Positions 8,022-15,358 of a DNA stretch of 33,366 nucleotides are shown in pieces; position 1 is the stretch's first letter; each line of letters starts with the position of its first letter. A model generated the notes under the pieces. That model made no database searches and had not been told where the DNA came from. It saw nothing but the letters and a program-made list of their open reading frames with translations. Location: positions 1 to 33,366 of the forward strand of contig JBJFGR010000132.1 in NCBI GenBank assembly GCA_051892875.1, written 5' to 3'. The position numbers were made by a program, and so were the translations under genes. The DNA comes from JBJFGR01 sp051892875 (GTDB lineage: Bacteria; Pseudomonadota; Gammaproteobacteria; Enterobacterales; Succinivibrionaceae).

Positions 8022-8659
8022 AGGAGTATAAAATCAATTTTATAGAATTGGCTTTAAAAAAGAATGTATTAAAGTTTGGTGATTTTACTCTAAAATCAGG
8101 TAGGCACAGTCCATACTTTTTTAATGCTGGGTTATTTAATTCAGGAGCTGATTTAAGTAAACTTGGTGAGTATTATGCAGATGCTATTTACGATTCTAAA
8201 ATAGATTTTGATTTGTTGTTTGGACCTGCTTATAAAGGGATACCTATCGTAGCTGCAACCTCGATTGCTTATTTTAATAAATATGGAATAGATTTACCTT
8301 GGGTCTTTAATAGAAAAGAAAAAAAGGACCACGGAGAAGGAGGAAATTTAGTAGGATCTAAATTAGAAGGTAGGGTTTTTTTATTAGATGATGTTATAAC
8401 TGCTGGAACAGCTATTAGGGAATCAATGTCTATAATTAAAGAATATAAAGCAGAATTATCTGGTGTAGTTATTGCTTTGGATAGGCAAGAAAAAGGTAAA
8501 GCATCCCTAAGCGCTATACAAGAAGTTGAAAGTGATTATCATACTCAAGTTGTTTCAATTATAACTTTAGATGATTTAATACATTATTTGGAATTAACAA
8601 ATAAGTATGAAGAACATTTAGAAGATATAATTAAATACAGAAAAGAATTTGGTGTATAA
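8018..8659 (+). CDS. pyrE: orotate phosphoribosyltransferase
   Basis: Joins orotate and PRPP to give orotidine 5'-monophosphate, the fifth step of pyrimidine synthesis. The 213-residue protein has the FTLKSGRHSPYFFN start region, FGPAYKGIP, the flexible catalytic loop RKEKKDHGEGG, and the PRPP-binding motif VFLLDDVITAGTAI. It aligns end to end with E. coli PyrE, also 213 residues. The ATG at 8018 overlaps the cysS stop and has GGAG six bases upstream. An in-frame ATG at 8006 is four codons earlier and lacks an SD. No pyrimidine attenuator leader is present, since it is read from cysS. Confidence 0.96.
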   Translation: MKEYKINFIELALKKNVLKFGDFTLKSGRHSPYFFNAGLFNSGADLSKLGEYYADAIYDSKIDFDLLFGPAYKGIPIVAATSIAYFNKYGIDLPWVFNRKEKKDHGEGGNLVGSKLEGRVFLLDDVITAGTAIRESMSIIKEYKAELSGVVIALDRQEKGKASLSAIQEVESDYHTQVVSIITLDDLIHYLELTNKYEEHLEDIIKYRKEFGV

Positions 8660-8687
8660 CTTTATCTTTAATAAAAGATTCTCAATT

Positions 8688-8721
8688 GCGGACTATAGCC
8701 TAATATAGCCCGCTAATTTTT
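8688..8721 (+). terminator. terminator after cysS-pyrE
   Basis: GCGGACTATA (8688-8697) pairs with TATAGCCCGC (8704-8713), a ten-base stem with one A-C mismatch and a six-base loop. A T-rich tail (TAATTTTTA) follows. It is 28 bases past the pyrE stop. Confidence 0.7.
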
Positions 8722-9136
8722 ACTTCTGTTTTAAGGTCTGTCTCTAGGCTTTTTAACTTGTTTTTCAATATCTTCTTTTTTATTAGATCTTATATTCGCA
8801 TTAAAAAAATAGTTTTTTATTATAGCCACGACAATTTTTTACAGGCTAACAATAGGTATTAAAGGATGTTTGACCAATCAATTTATTATATGTGATTGTC
8901 TTTTATGTTAGTGAAGTATCTTTTTGGGGCATTACTATCATGGGTACTTTATTTTGAATCTTTCTTTACTGATTTTTTATTTGGGAGTCGTGTGTTTTTC
9001 ATGGATTTTTAAATATTAATTTCTTTGTAAATTTAAGTATAACTTATAAAAAAGGTCTGTAATATAAGATTTTTACTTGATTTTTTTTATATAGAATAGA
9101 AGATTGAAAATCATATTATTTAAATAATCTCTGTAT
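8722..9136. other. gene-poor interval between pyrE and mscS
   Basis: About 400 bases hold no recognisable gene on either strand. The only candidate ORF is 8905-9012 on the plus strand: 35 codons, strongly hydrophobic (starts MLVKYLFGALLSWVLYF), but without an SD sequence. A weak hairpin lies at 8872-8900 (GAC-AATCA with TGATTGTC, one bulged base) followed by TTTT. The stretch could be the eroded remains of a lost gene; nothing in it identifies which. Confidence 0.5.
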
Positions 9137-9176
9137 AAATAAAAACACCTGCCTTTATAACAAAAAACAAGTGTTT
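9137..9176 (-). terminator. probable terminator of coaBC-mscS
   Basis: Read on the minus strand, AAACACTTG pairs with CAGGTGTTT (nine bases, one mismatch) around a 16-base loop, followed by TTTTATTT. It lies about 57 bases beyond the mscS stop. The stem is modest, so moderate confidence only. Confidence 0.45.
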
Positions 9177-9232
9177 ATAATACTTTTATGATAATTGATA
9201 TACTCGAAATTGTATCGACGCAGAAAAAATTA

Positions 9233-10078
9233 TTACTTGCTTTGATTAATTATAGAAATAGTTTGGAATGGTATATCTATTTTCGCGTTTTTCAAAACAT
9301 CTAGTGCTTTTTCATTGCTATCAAAAAAAACATTCCAATAGTCTGATCCTTTTACCCATACTCTGCAAATTATAGGAATAGAAGAAGCTCCATGGCTACC
9401 TATAACTACAGTTATCTCAGTATCTTTAAGAACTCTAGGATCTGATGAGAACATATCGTACAAGGTTTTTTTAGCTTTTGCTATATCTGAACCATAAGCA
9501 ATAGAGAATGTGAAATCAACTCTTCTTTTATCCATTCTAGAATAATTGGTAATGATACCAGAACTGATAGAACTATTAGGAATAATAATAATCTTGTTAT
9601 CTGTCGTTAAAAGTGAAGTTGTAAATATTGTTATTTCTTCAACTGTTCCACTTTGACCTACTACATCAATGTATTCACCAACTTTAAAAGGTCTAAATAT
9701 CAGCAAAATAACACCTGATGCAAAATTTGATAGAGAACCTTGAAGAGACATACCTATAGCAAAAGATGCAGCACCGATTATTGCCACAAATGATGCTGTT
9801 TCTACGCCAACTTTACTTAATGCGGCTGTTACCATAAAAGCAATTATTGCATACTTTGTTATGTTTGATATAAATTTAGAAACAGTAGGTTCAATTTTAG
9901 CCTTGTTCATTATTGATAAAGCAAATTTCGATAATAATTTGGCAATAAAAACGCCTAGAACAAGAATAACAAGCGCAAAAATAATATTTGAGCAGAAATT
10001 AAATATTATTTCTTGATTTTGAGTGAAGTAACCAATAGGGTCATTCCACAATTGTGTATTAGAACTGTTATCTGACAT
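9233..10078 (-). CDS. mscS: small-conductance mechanosensitive channel
   Basis: Inner-membrane tension-gated channel that releases solutes on osmotic downshock. The 281-residue protein has the minimal MscS layout: TM1 about 30-52, TM2 about 66-88, and pore helix TM3 about 91-128 (GVETASF to NFASGVILLIFRP). The Gly/Ala-rich packing face QGSLSNFASG is present, followed by the beta domain (GEYIDVVGQSGTVEEI) and the alpha/beta vestibule domain. Length is close to E. coli MscS (286). The ATG at 10078 has AAGGAA upstream. It follows coaBC by 18 bases, where dut is found in E. coli. Confidence 0.93.
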   Translation of the reverse strand: MSDNSSNTQLWNDPIGYFTQNQEIIFNFCSNIIFALVILVLGVFIAKLLSKFALSIMNKAKIEPTVSKFISNITKYAIIAFMVTAALSKVGVETASFVAIIGAASFAIGMSLQGSLSNFASGVILLIFRPFKVGEYIDVVGQSGTVEEITIFTTSLLTTDNKIIIIPNSSISSGIITNYSRMDKRRVDFTFSIAYGSDIAKAKKTLYDMFSSDPRVLKDTEITVVIGSHGASSIPIICRVWVKGSDYWNVFFDSNEKALDVLKNAKIDIPFQTISIINQSK

Positions 10079-10096
10079 AGAGATTCCTTAAACTAA

Positions 10097-11305
10097 TTAA
10101 ACGTTAAAATTTTCCAGTATATATTCTATTATATTTGAAGCAATTTCTTTTTTATTTTTTTTAGGTATTGTATTCGATGTACCATTTTTATTAAAAATAA
10201 TTACGGAATTATAGTCACTATTGAAACCTTCATCACTATTTGAAACATTGTTAGCAATAATTAAATCGGCATTTTTGCTTTTTAGTTTTTTTTGTGCATT
10301 GAGTTCAATATCATTTGTTTCTGCAGCAAATCCGACAACTATTTTAGGTCTAGAAGTTTTATTAGCAACAGTTTTTAATATATCTGGATTTTGTACTAAT
10401 TTTAATGTTGATATTTTGCCATCTTCTTTTTTTAATTTAATAGGTGATATTTTTTCAGGTTTATAATCAGCTACGGCAGCGCAAGAAATAAAGAGTTCGG
10501 TACATGCTAGATTTTCTTCCACAGCACTTAACATTTCTTGAGCTGAATGAACTCGTATTAGTTTTATATTATTTGGTACGGGTATATTAGTTGGACCAGA
10601 AATAAGTAAAACATTAGCACCACGTAAAGCACATGAGGTAGCCAAGGCGTATCCCATTTTTCCTGAACTGTAATTGGATATATATCTAACCGGATCTATG
10701 TTTTCTATAGTTGGACCAGCTGTAATAATTACTTTTTTATTTATTAATGAATTATCTTTGTTAGAATCAAATTGTATTTGGTTTAAAATATCTAAAGGTT
10801 CCATCATTCTGCCGTCACCACTAGTTCCGCAAGCTTGAAAACCACTAGTTGGGGATAAAATATTGAATTTATAATTTTTAAGAATATTTATATTTTGTTG
10901 TGTTAAAGGGTTTAACCACATATTTTCATTCATTGATGGTGCAATGTATATAGTTTTATTACAAGCCAGAATGATTGAAGTAAGAATGTTATCAGCTAAT
11001 CCGTGAGCAATTTTAGCTATCGTATTAGCTGTTGCAGGAGCTATTATAACTAGATCGCAATTATTTGCTAGACAGATATGTTCAACATTTGTTGATTTGC
11101 TATTACCTATATCATCCGTTATTACGGGATTACTACTTAATATTTGAAAAGTTAAAGGAGTTACAAATTGTTGTGCGTTTTTTGTCATTATAACATGAAC
11201 ATTTGCTCCTTCCTTTATTAGTAGACGTAGTAGAAAGACAGCTTTATAAGCAGCAATGCTTCCTGTTATGCCTAATAGTATATTTTTGTTTTTTAAATTA
11301 TTCAT
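10097..11305 (-). CDS. coaBC: bifunctional phosphopantothenoylcysteine decarboxylase / phosphopantothenate-cysteine ligase
   Basis: Performs two consecutive steps of coenzyme A synthesis: CTP-dependent joining of cysteine to phosphopantothenate (CoaB), and FMN-dependent decarboxylation to phosphopantetheine (CoaC). The 402-residue protein has the N-terminal CoaC flavoprotein domain with ITGSIAAYK, H76 in NVEHICLA, PSMNENMW at 123-130 and the catalytic C159 in GFQACGTSGDGR. The C-terminal CoaB domain has ITAGPTIENIDPVRYISN and the KLKKEDGKI lysine segment. Both halves look active. It is divergent from rpmB as in E. coli, and is followed by mscS. Its promoter region carries a ten-base inverted repeat. 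Confidence 0.96.
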   Translation of the reverse strand: MNNLKNKNILLGITGSIAAYKAVFLLRLLIKEGANVHVIMTKNAQQFVTPLTFQILSSNPVITDDIGNSKSTNVEHICLANNCDLVIIAPATANTIAKIAHGLADNILTSIILACNKTIYIAPSMNENMWLNPLTQQNINILKNYKFNILSPTSGFQACGTSGDGRMMEPLDILNQIQFDSNKDNSLINKKVIITAGPTIENIDPVRYISNYSSGKMGYALATSCALRGANVLLISGPTNIPVPNNIKLIRVHSAQEMLSAVEENLACTELFISCAAVADYKPEKISPIKLKKEDGKISTLKLVQNPDILKTVANKTSRPKIVVGFAAETNDIELNAQKKLKSKNADLIIANNVSNSDEGFNSDYNSVIIFNKNGTSNTIPKKNKKEIASNIIEYILENFNV

Positions 11306-11325
11306 GTGAATACTTCCGAGCTTGT

Positions 11326-11350
11326 TGTAAAATACGTCTAGTATTTTACA
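11326..11350. repeat. inverted repeat over the coaBC promoter
   Basis: TGTAAAATAC (11326-11335) and GTATTTTACA (11341-11350) are perfect ten-base arms around a five-base spacer. The repeat covers the predicted coaBC -10 box and the region just downstream. It could be an operator or a hairpin at the mRNA 5' end. No T-run follows on either strand. Confidence 0.6.
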
Positions 11351-11371
11351 TAAAAATTAAAATGTGGTAAA
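11343..11371 (-). promoter_or_regulatory. sigma-70 promoter of coaBC-mscS
   Basis: On the minus strand, TTTACC (11371-11366) and TAAAAT (11348-11343) are 17 bases apart, with TG directly before the -10 box. The predicted start is about 30 bases upstream of the coaBC ATG. Confidence 0.5.
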
Positions 11372-11432
11372 CTTACTCAGTTGTATTTAAGGTGATAATT
11401 ATATTTTTTTTAATATTTTAAGTAAAAAAAAC

Positions 11433-11461
11433 TTGATTTTTTATTAAAAAAAATGTATAAG
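11433..11461 (+). promoter_or_regulatory. sigma-70 promoter of rpmB-rpmG-mutM
   Basis: TTGATT (11433-11438) and TATAAG (11456-11461) have a 17-base spacer, and an A-rich tract precedes the -35. The predicted transcript has a leader of about 70 bases before rpmB. Confidence 0.55.
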
Positions 11462-11539
11462 ATTCATCTAATTTAAGTTACCTTGAAGTTTATGGTCTTC
11501 TAGGTTGGTAAAGTTATTAAATAATTTGGAGTGACTGAC

Positions 11540-11776
11540 ATGTCAAGAGTATGCCAAGTTACGGGTAAGCGTCCTGCTGTTGGTAACAATCGTTCTCACG
11601 CTAAGAATGCAACCCGTCGTCGTTTTCTCCCAAATCTTCAGACTCATAAGTTTTGGGTAGAATCAGAAAACAAGTTTATTAAATTACGTTTAACAGCAAA
11701 AGCAATGCGTATTATTGATAAAGTAGGTATCGATAAGGTGCTTGCTGATATGCGTGCAAATGGTGCAAAGATTTAG
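11540..11776 (+). CDS. rpmB: 50S ribosomal protein L28
   Basis: Component of the large ribosomal subunit. The 78-residue protein starts MSRVCQVTGKRP and contains NNRSHAKNATRRRFLPNLQ and FWVESE, matching E. coli L28 over its full length. The ATG at 11540 has GGAG about eight bases upstream. The frame stays open for three more codons upstream, but these are not family sequence. It is first in rpmB-rpmG-mutM and ten bases precede rpmG. It carries one cysteine and lacks the zinc-binding CxxC pairs of C+ L28 forms. Codon choice is less AT-biased than in its neighbours, as expected for a highly expressed gene. Confidence 0.97.
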   Translation: MSRVCQVTGKRPAVGNNRSHAKNATRRRFLPNLQTHKFWVESENKFIKLRLTAKAMRIIDKVGIDKVLADMRANGAKI

Positions 11777-11786
11777 GAGAGTTTAA

Positions 11787-11957
11787 ATGGCTTCAAAAGG
11801 TGGTCGTGAAAAGATTCGTTTGAATTCAAGTGCAGGTACAGGTCATTTTTATACAACAACTAAGAATAAGCGCACTATGCCTGAAAAAATGGAAATAAAA
11901 AAATTTGATCCAGTTGTACGTAAGCATGTAATATATAAAGAAGGTAAGATTAAGTAA
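11787..11957 (+). CDS. rpmG: 50S ribosomal protein L33
   Basis: Small large-subunit protein near the E site. The 56-residue protein begins MASKGGREKIRL and contains SSAGTGHFYTTTKNKR and FDPVVRKHVIYKE, matching E. coli L33 nearly throughout. It has no cysteine, so it is the zinc-independent (C-) form. The AGGAG SD overlaps the rpmB stop, seven bases before the ATG. It is followed immediately by an intrinsic terminator and then mutM. Confidence 0.97.
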   Translation: MASKGGREKIRLNSSAGTGHFYTTTKNKRTMPEKMEIKKFDPVVRKHVIYKEGKIK

Positions 11958-11963
11958 TATTCG

Positions 11964-11990
11964 AAAAGACCTGGGTTCAGGTCTTTTTTT
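11964..11990 (+). terminator. terminator or attenuator between rpmG and mutM
   Basis: AAAAGACCTG (11964-11973) pairs perfectly with CAGGTCTTTT (11978-11987) around a GGTT loop, and the T-run continues to 11990. It is a strong intrinsic terminator six bases after rpmG. mutM begins only 17 bases later with no visible promoter in between, so partial readthrough probably sets mutM expression. Confidence 0.92.
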
Positions 11991-12007
11991 ATTAATGGTT
12001 TGATTAT

Positions 12008-12832
12008 ATGCCTGAACTACCAGAAGTTGAAGTTGTAAGAAAAGAGTTAGAAAAAGTATTAATTGACAATATTATTCTAAAGTTTACAGTTCGTAATACA
12101 ACATTACGTGAAACTATCTCATCCCAATTATATACTCTCAGAAATTTAAAAGTTTTAAAAATAGATCGAAGGGGTAAGTATTTAATAATAAAAACTGATA
12201 AAGGTTCAATACTTATTCATCTGGGTATGAGTGGAAAACTTTTTATTATTAATAATAATTTCGACAATCTATCAAAACATGACCATATTGATATTGTTTT
12301 ATCAAATAATATTATAATTAGGTACAATGATGTTAGGAAGTTTGGTCTTGTTTTATGGGTAGATAAAGATATTGATGTATATTCAACTAAATGGTTGAAT
12401 AAATTAGGATACGAACCTTTTGATCAAACTTTAACTCCAGAAATTTTCTATCAAGAAATTACTAAGAAAAAAACTAATGTAAAAAAAGTCCTAATGGATG
12501 GCTTTATTGTTGTTGGAATTGGTAATATATATGCTAGTGAAGTATTATTTTTAAGTAGCATACATCCAAATAAATTGGCTTCAGATTTATCTTTTAGAGA
12601 ATGTTCAATATTATTATCACATATAAGAGAAACACTGCAGAAATCTATAGAAAAAGGTGGAACAACGATAAAGGATTATAAAGATTCTCATGGAAATAAA
12701 GGGGGATTCGCTGATTATCTAAAGATCTACGGTAAGGAGAATTCACCATGTTGTATTTGTGGTACTCCTATCAAGAATATAAAAATTAATGGTAGAAGTA
12801 CATATTTCTGTCCTTTATGTCAAAAATTATAA
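12008..12832 (+). CDS. mutM: formamidopyrimidine-DNA glycosylase
   Basis: Base-excision repair glycosylase/AP lyase that removes 8-oxoguanine and formamidopyrimidines. The 274-residue protein begins MPELPEVEVV, giving the catalytic Pro2 and Glu3 after Met removal. It has the RRGKYLI lysine segment, HLGMSG, YNDVRKFG, and the helix-two-turn-helix segment GIGNIYASEVLF. A C-terminal four-cysteine zinc finger (CCICG ... FCPLC) follows, with the DNA-contacting Arg in NGRSTYF. All key residues are present. No good SD precedes the ATG. Its last six bases overlap the end of coaD on the other strand. Alternative Nei/MutY-type glycosylases are excluded by the MPELPEVE start. Confidence 0.96.
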   Translation: MPELPEVEVVRKELEKVLIDNIILKFTVRNTTLRETISSQLYTLRNLKVLKIDRRGKYLIIKTDKGSILIHLGMSGKLFIINNNFDNLSKHDHIDIVLSNNIIIRYNDVRKFGLVLWVDKDIDVYSTKWLNKLGYEPFDQTLTPEIFYQEITKKKTNVKKVLMDGFIVVGIGNIYASEVLFLSSIHPNKLASDLSFRECSILLSHIRETLQKSIEKGGTTIKDYKDSHGNKGGFADYLKIYGKENSPCCICGTPIKNIKINGRSTYFCPLCQKL

Positions 12833-13300
12833 TTTTTTATTACTTAGGTATTGGTTTATTGGAGTTGGTACAAACCTACTTATATCTCCCCCATGGTTAA
12901 GCACATCTCTAACAAATGTTGAAGAAATAAAAGACAATTCATGTTTTGTTGGCAATAAAACGACTTCAATATTGGGATTGAGGTTTTTATACATTCCTTG
13001 TAAAGCTAATTCATATTCAAAGTCTATAGTATTGCGAACACCTCTTAAAATGCAATAAACATTTAAGTCTTCTAGAAGATCTGATAAGAGACCTGTAAAA
13101 GTAATAACTTCTATATTTTGATAATCTTTAAAAGTTTCTTCTATTAGTTTTCGTCTGATGGTTACAGGTAATATTGTTTTTTTACTAGGGTTTTCAGAAA
13201 TAGCTATTACTATTTTTGAAAATATTGTTAGTCCTCTTGCAACTATATCTAGATGTCCGTTAGTGAAAGGGTCAAAAGTTCCAGGAAAAACAGCAATCAT
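12827..13300 (-). CDS. coaD: phosphopantetheine adenylyltransferase
   Basis: Transfers AMP from ATP to 4'-phosphopantetheine to give dephospho-CoA, the penultimate step of CoA synthesis. The 157-residue nucleotidyltransferase has PGTFDPFTNGHLD (T/HxGH motif with H16), RGVRNTIDFEYE, and the C-terminal ISSTFVRD ATP-binding motif. Length matches E. coli CoaD (159). It starts inside the stop of the upstream opsX-like gene (ATGA), so translation is probably coupled, and it converges on mutM with a six-base overlap. coaBC, which acts just before it in the pathway, lies 1.5 kb away in the same window. Confidence 0.96.
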   Translation of the reverse strand: MIAVFPGTFDPFTNGHLDIVARGLTIFSKIVIAISENPSKKTILPVTIRRKLIEETFKDYQNIEVITFTGLLSDLLEDLNVYCILRGVRNTIDFEYELALQGMYKNLNPNIEVVLLPTKHELSFISSTFVRDVLNHGGDISRFVPTPINQYLSNKKL

Positions 13301-14376
13301 TTATTTATCTCTTCAATGTAATCGCAAACTTGATCAAATTTATTTTTTACCATATCCGATGAAATTTCGAGTGTTGCATGTTTTTTATGCACTCTTGTTC
13401 TCCATTTCAACTTTTCAGGAGGAATGTTTGGATACTCCTCTTTGATTATTTTATCATAAATGCTTACAACAAATCTTTGAAAGTTATAAGGCCCAACTCG
13501 TTTTGGATCATGGTAAGCATAAAGACTGATAACAGGTGTGTGTACTGCATTAGCTATATGAACAGGACCACTATCTGGAGATATTAAGGCTGTAGCCTGT
13601 TTTATAACCCCAACAAGCTCTTTTAGTGTTGTTTTTCCGATGAGATTTGTTATTTTAACATTTGAATCTTTAAAATTTTCAATAATCCTTTGTCCTACTA
13701 TTTCTTCTCTTTTTGATGATCCTCCTATTAGGATAATATCAAACCCTTTGTTTTGAATATATTTAATGATTTCTACATATCCTATAATTGACCAATCTTT
13801 GTATTCTTTAGATGAACACGGAGAAATAGCAATGGTTTTATTTTTAAATAAATAATTATATTTTGAACTTTCTTCTGCTGATAAAGGTATATCAATATCG
13901 TATACGTATGAGTTTTCATTATTTTTTATTTGGTGGCAATAAGGTTTAACAAACTCTATAAAACCATCAATTACGTGTGGTGAATTAGGTTTTTGTATCA
14001 TTTTATTGACAAAATATCGTTGAAAATCTTCAGATCTTTCTTTGTTAAAACCTATTTTTATATCAGCTTTAATAAATAAAGTAATTAAATTTGAACGCAA
14101 AGAATATTGCATATGAAATAATATATCAAAATAAATATTTTTTAATAATTTTTTAATTTTGAAATATTCTTTTAATCCATTTTTTTTATCAAAGATAATA
14201 AAGTTTATATTTTTAATATTACTAAACAATGTATATTCATTTTTACCAATAATCCAATATACATTATAATCAGGATTGTTTTTTTGAAAAAGCTGGATAG
14301 CACCTAAAGCATTTACACAATCCCCGAGGGCAGATAATCTAATAAAACATACATTTTTTTTTATTTTTTCACTCAT
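13297..14376 (-). CDS. opsX: LPS heptosyltransferase I, OpsX type (GT9 family)
   Basis: Probable transferase of the first L,D-heptose onto Kdo (or phosphorylated Kdo) of lipid A at the cytoplasmic face of the inner membrane. The 359-residue protein has the GT9 N-terminal loop CFIRLSALGDCVNAL, ISPCSSKEYKDW in the linker, and the C-terminal nucleotide-heptose site SPDSGPVHIANAVHTPVISLYAYHDP. From memory, the segments WIIGKNE, ISPCSSKEYKDW and LYAYHDPKRVGPYN resemble Haemophilus OpsX more than E. coli WaaC or WaaF. In Haemophilus, opsX and kdkA are also neighbours. Upstream of coaD (ATGA overlap) and divergent from kdkA. Family certain, exact acceptor inferred. Confidence 0.78.
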   Translation of the reverse strand: MSEKIKKNVCFIRLSALGDCVNALGAIQLFQKNNPDYNVYWIIGKNEYTLFSNIKNINFIIFDKKNGLKEYFKIKKLLKNIYFDILFHMQYSLRSNLITLFIKADIKIGFNKERSEDFQRYFVNKMIQKPNSPHVIDGFIEFVKPYCHQIKNNENSYVYDIDIPLSAEESSKYNYLFKNKTIAISPCSSKEYKDWSIIGYVEIIKYIQNKGFDIILIGGSSKREEIVGQRIIENFKDSNVKITNLIGKTTLKELVGVIKQATALISPDSGPVHIANAVHTPVISLYAYHDPKRVGPYNFQRFVVSIYDKIIKEEYPNIPPEKLKWRTRVHKKHATLEISSDMVKNKFDQVCDYIEEINK

Positions 14377-14578
14377 TTTTTTCTACTTTTTTATGTGGAT
14401 GACTTAATAATATTATATACCCCTTATTTTAAACTTTAATATTATGTTTATTCAAATTTGATGGTAACTAGTATTACTTCGGTAATAAAAAATTAGACAT
14501 TTATCTAAAAATCAATGTAAAATAACAAAAATATTCAATTAATTAAATTTTTTTCGTATAGAGACTTAAAGAATACTG
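14377..14578. promoter_or_regulatory. divergent opsX/kdkA upstream region
   Basis: A 202-base AT-rich gap must hold promoters for both directions, but no pair of boxes is clearly better than background. A small hairpin with a UUCG-type tetraloop lies at 14472-14487 (TATTAC, TTCG, GTAATA). It has no T-run after it in either direction, so it is not a standard terminator. Confidence 0.4.
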
Positions 14579-15358
14579 ATGGCTAAAGAATTAGATAAGT
14601 TGATATTTACTTCAAATAATAGCAGATTTGCTGTTAATCCTTTATTTTTTAAGAGTGAAAAACAACTAAGTATTGATTTTATAAAAAAATATATTTCACC
14701 ATCATATTATGTGTCTAACAATAAAGTAATTGATGTTTTTAAGGGGAGAGGTACTACATACATAGTTCGTGATGATAACAACAAACCTATAGTTATAAGA
14801 CATTATTGGCGGGGAGGGGTTGTTGGTAATATATTAAAGGATAAATTCCTTAAATTGGCAGATACTTCCCATAGAGCTTTTTTAGAATATGATATGTTAT
14901 TAACTATGAGAAAAATGGGATTGCCTGTACCTAGACCAATAGTCGCACGAGAAATAAATAAAGGTATGTGGATAACAAATGATATTGTTGTAGAAGCTAT
15001 TATTGGTGCAAAAACTATAACTAGCATTTTATGTCGCAGAGAATTAACACAAAAAGAATTGTGTTATATCGGTTATACAGTAGGAAAGTTTTTTAAAGCA
15101 GGAGTTTATCATTCGGATTTAAATATTAATAACATCTTGTTTGATGGTAATAACGATACTTGGATTATTGATTTTGATAAATGTGACTTCAGAAATATTG
15201 ATAAATTTTTGTATAAAGAAGTTATTCAAAGATTAAGAAGGTCTTTTTTAAAAGAAAAGGAAAAAAGACCAATTATTCATTGGAATGATAGTTACTTTCC
15301 TATTATTTGTCAGGCTATAGATTCTATATATAAAACTTCTAATTTTTTACATTTTTAG
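14579..15358 (+). CDS. kdkA: 3-deoxy-D-manno-octulosonic acid kinase (Kdo kinase)
   Basis: Phosphorylates the 4-position of Kdo on lipid IVA in bacteria with a single phosphorylated inner-core Kdo, such as Haemophilus and Vibrio. The 259-residue protein is an atypical kinase with catalytic loop HSDLNINNIL (H178, D180) and metal-binding DFDKCDFR (D198). The PxPRPIVAREI segment and the WRGG segment near residue 78 are typical of KdkA/WaaP. Length and neighbours (opsX, waaA) favour KdkA over WaaP. The ATG at 14579 has only a weak AAAG SD. Its last 12 bases overlap waaA on the opposite strand. Confidence 0.85.
   Translation: MAKELDKLIFTSNNSRFAVNPLFFKSEKQLSIDFIKKYISPSYYVSNNKVIDVFKGRGTTYIVRDDNNKPIVIRHYWRGGVVGNILKDKFLKLADTSHRAFLEYDMLLTMRKMGLPVPRPIVAREINKGMWITNDIVVEAIIGAKTITSILCRRELTQKELCYIGYTVGKFFKAGVYHSDLNINNILFDGNNDTWIIDFDKCDFRNIDKFLYKEVIQRLRRSFLKEKEKRPIIHWNDSYFPIICQAIDSIYKTSNFLHF

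Noticed and set aside
8733..9060. Nine-base direct repeat AAGGTCTGT flanking 0.3 kb, suggesting a small mobile insertion.
   Set aside because: About one such pair is expected by chance in a 573-base AT-rich interval, and no terminal inverted repeats lie just inside.
12789..13058. Plus-strand ORF across coaD.
   Set aside because: It is the antisense shadow of the well-conserved coaD gene and has no family similarity.
14472..14487. UUCG-loop hairpin as a terminator for opsX or kdkA.
   Set aside because: It lies upstream of both genes and no T-run follows the stem on either strand.
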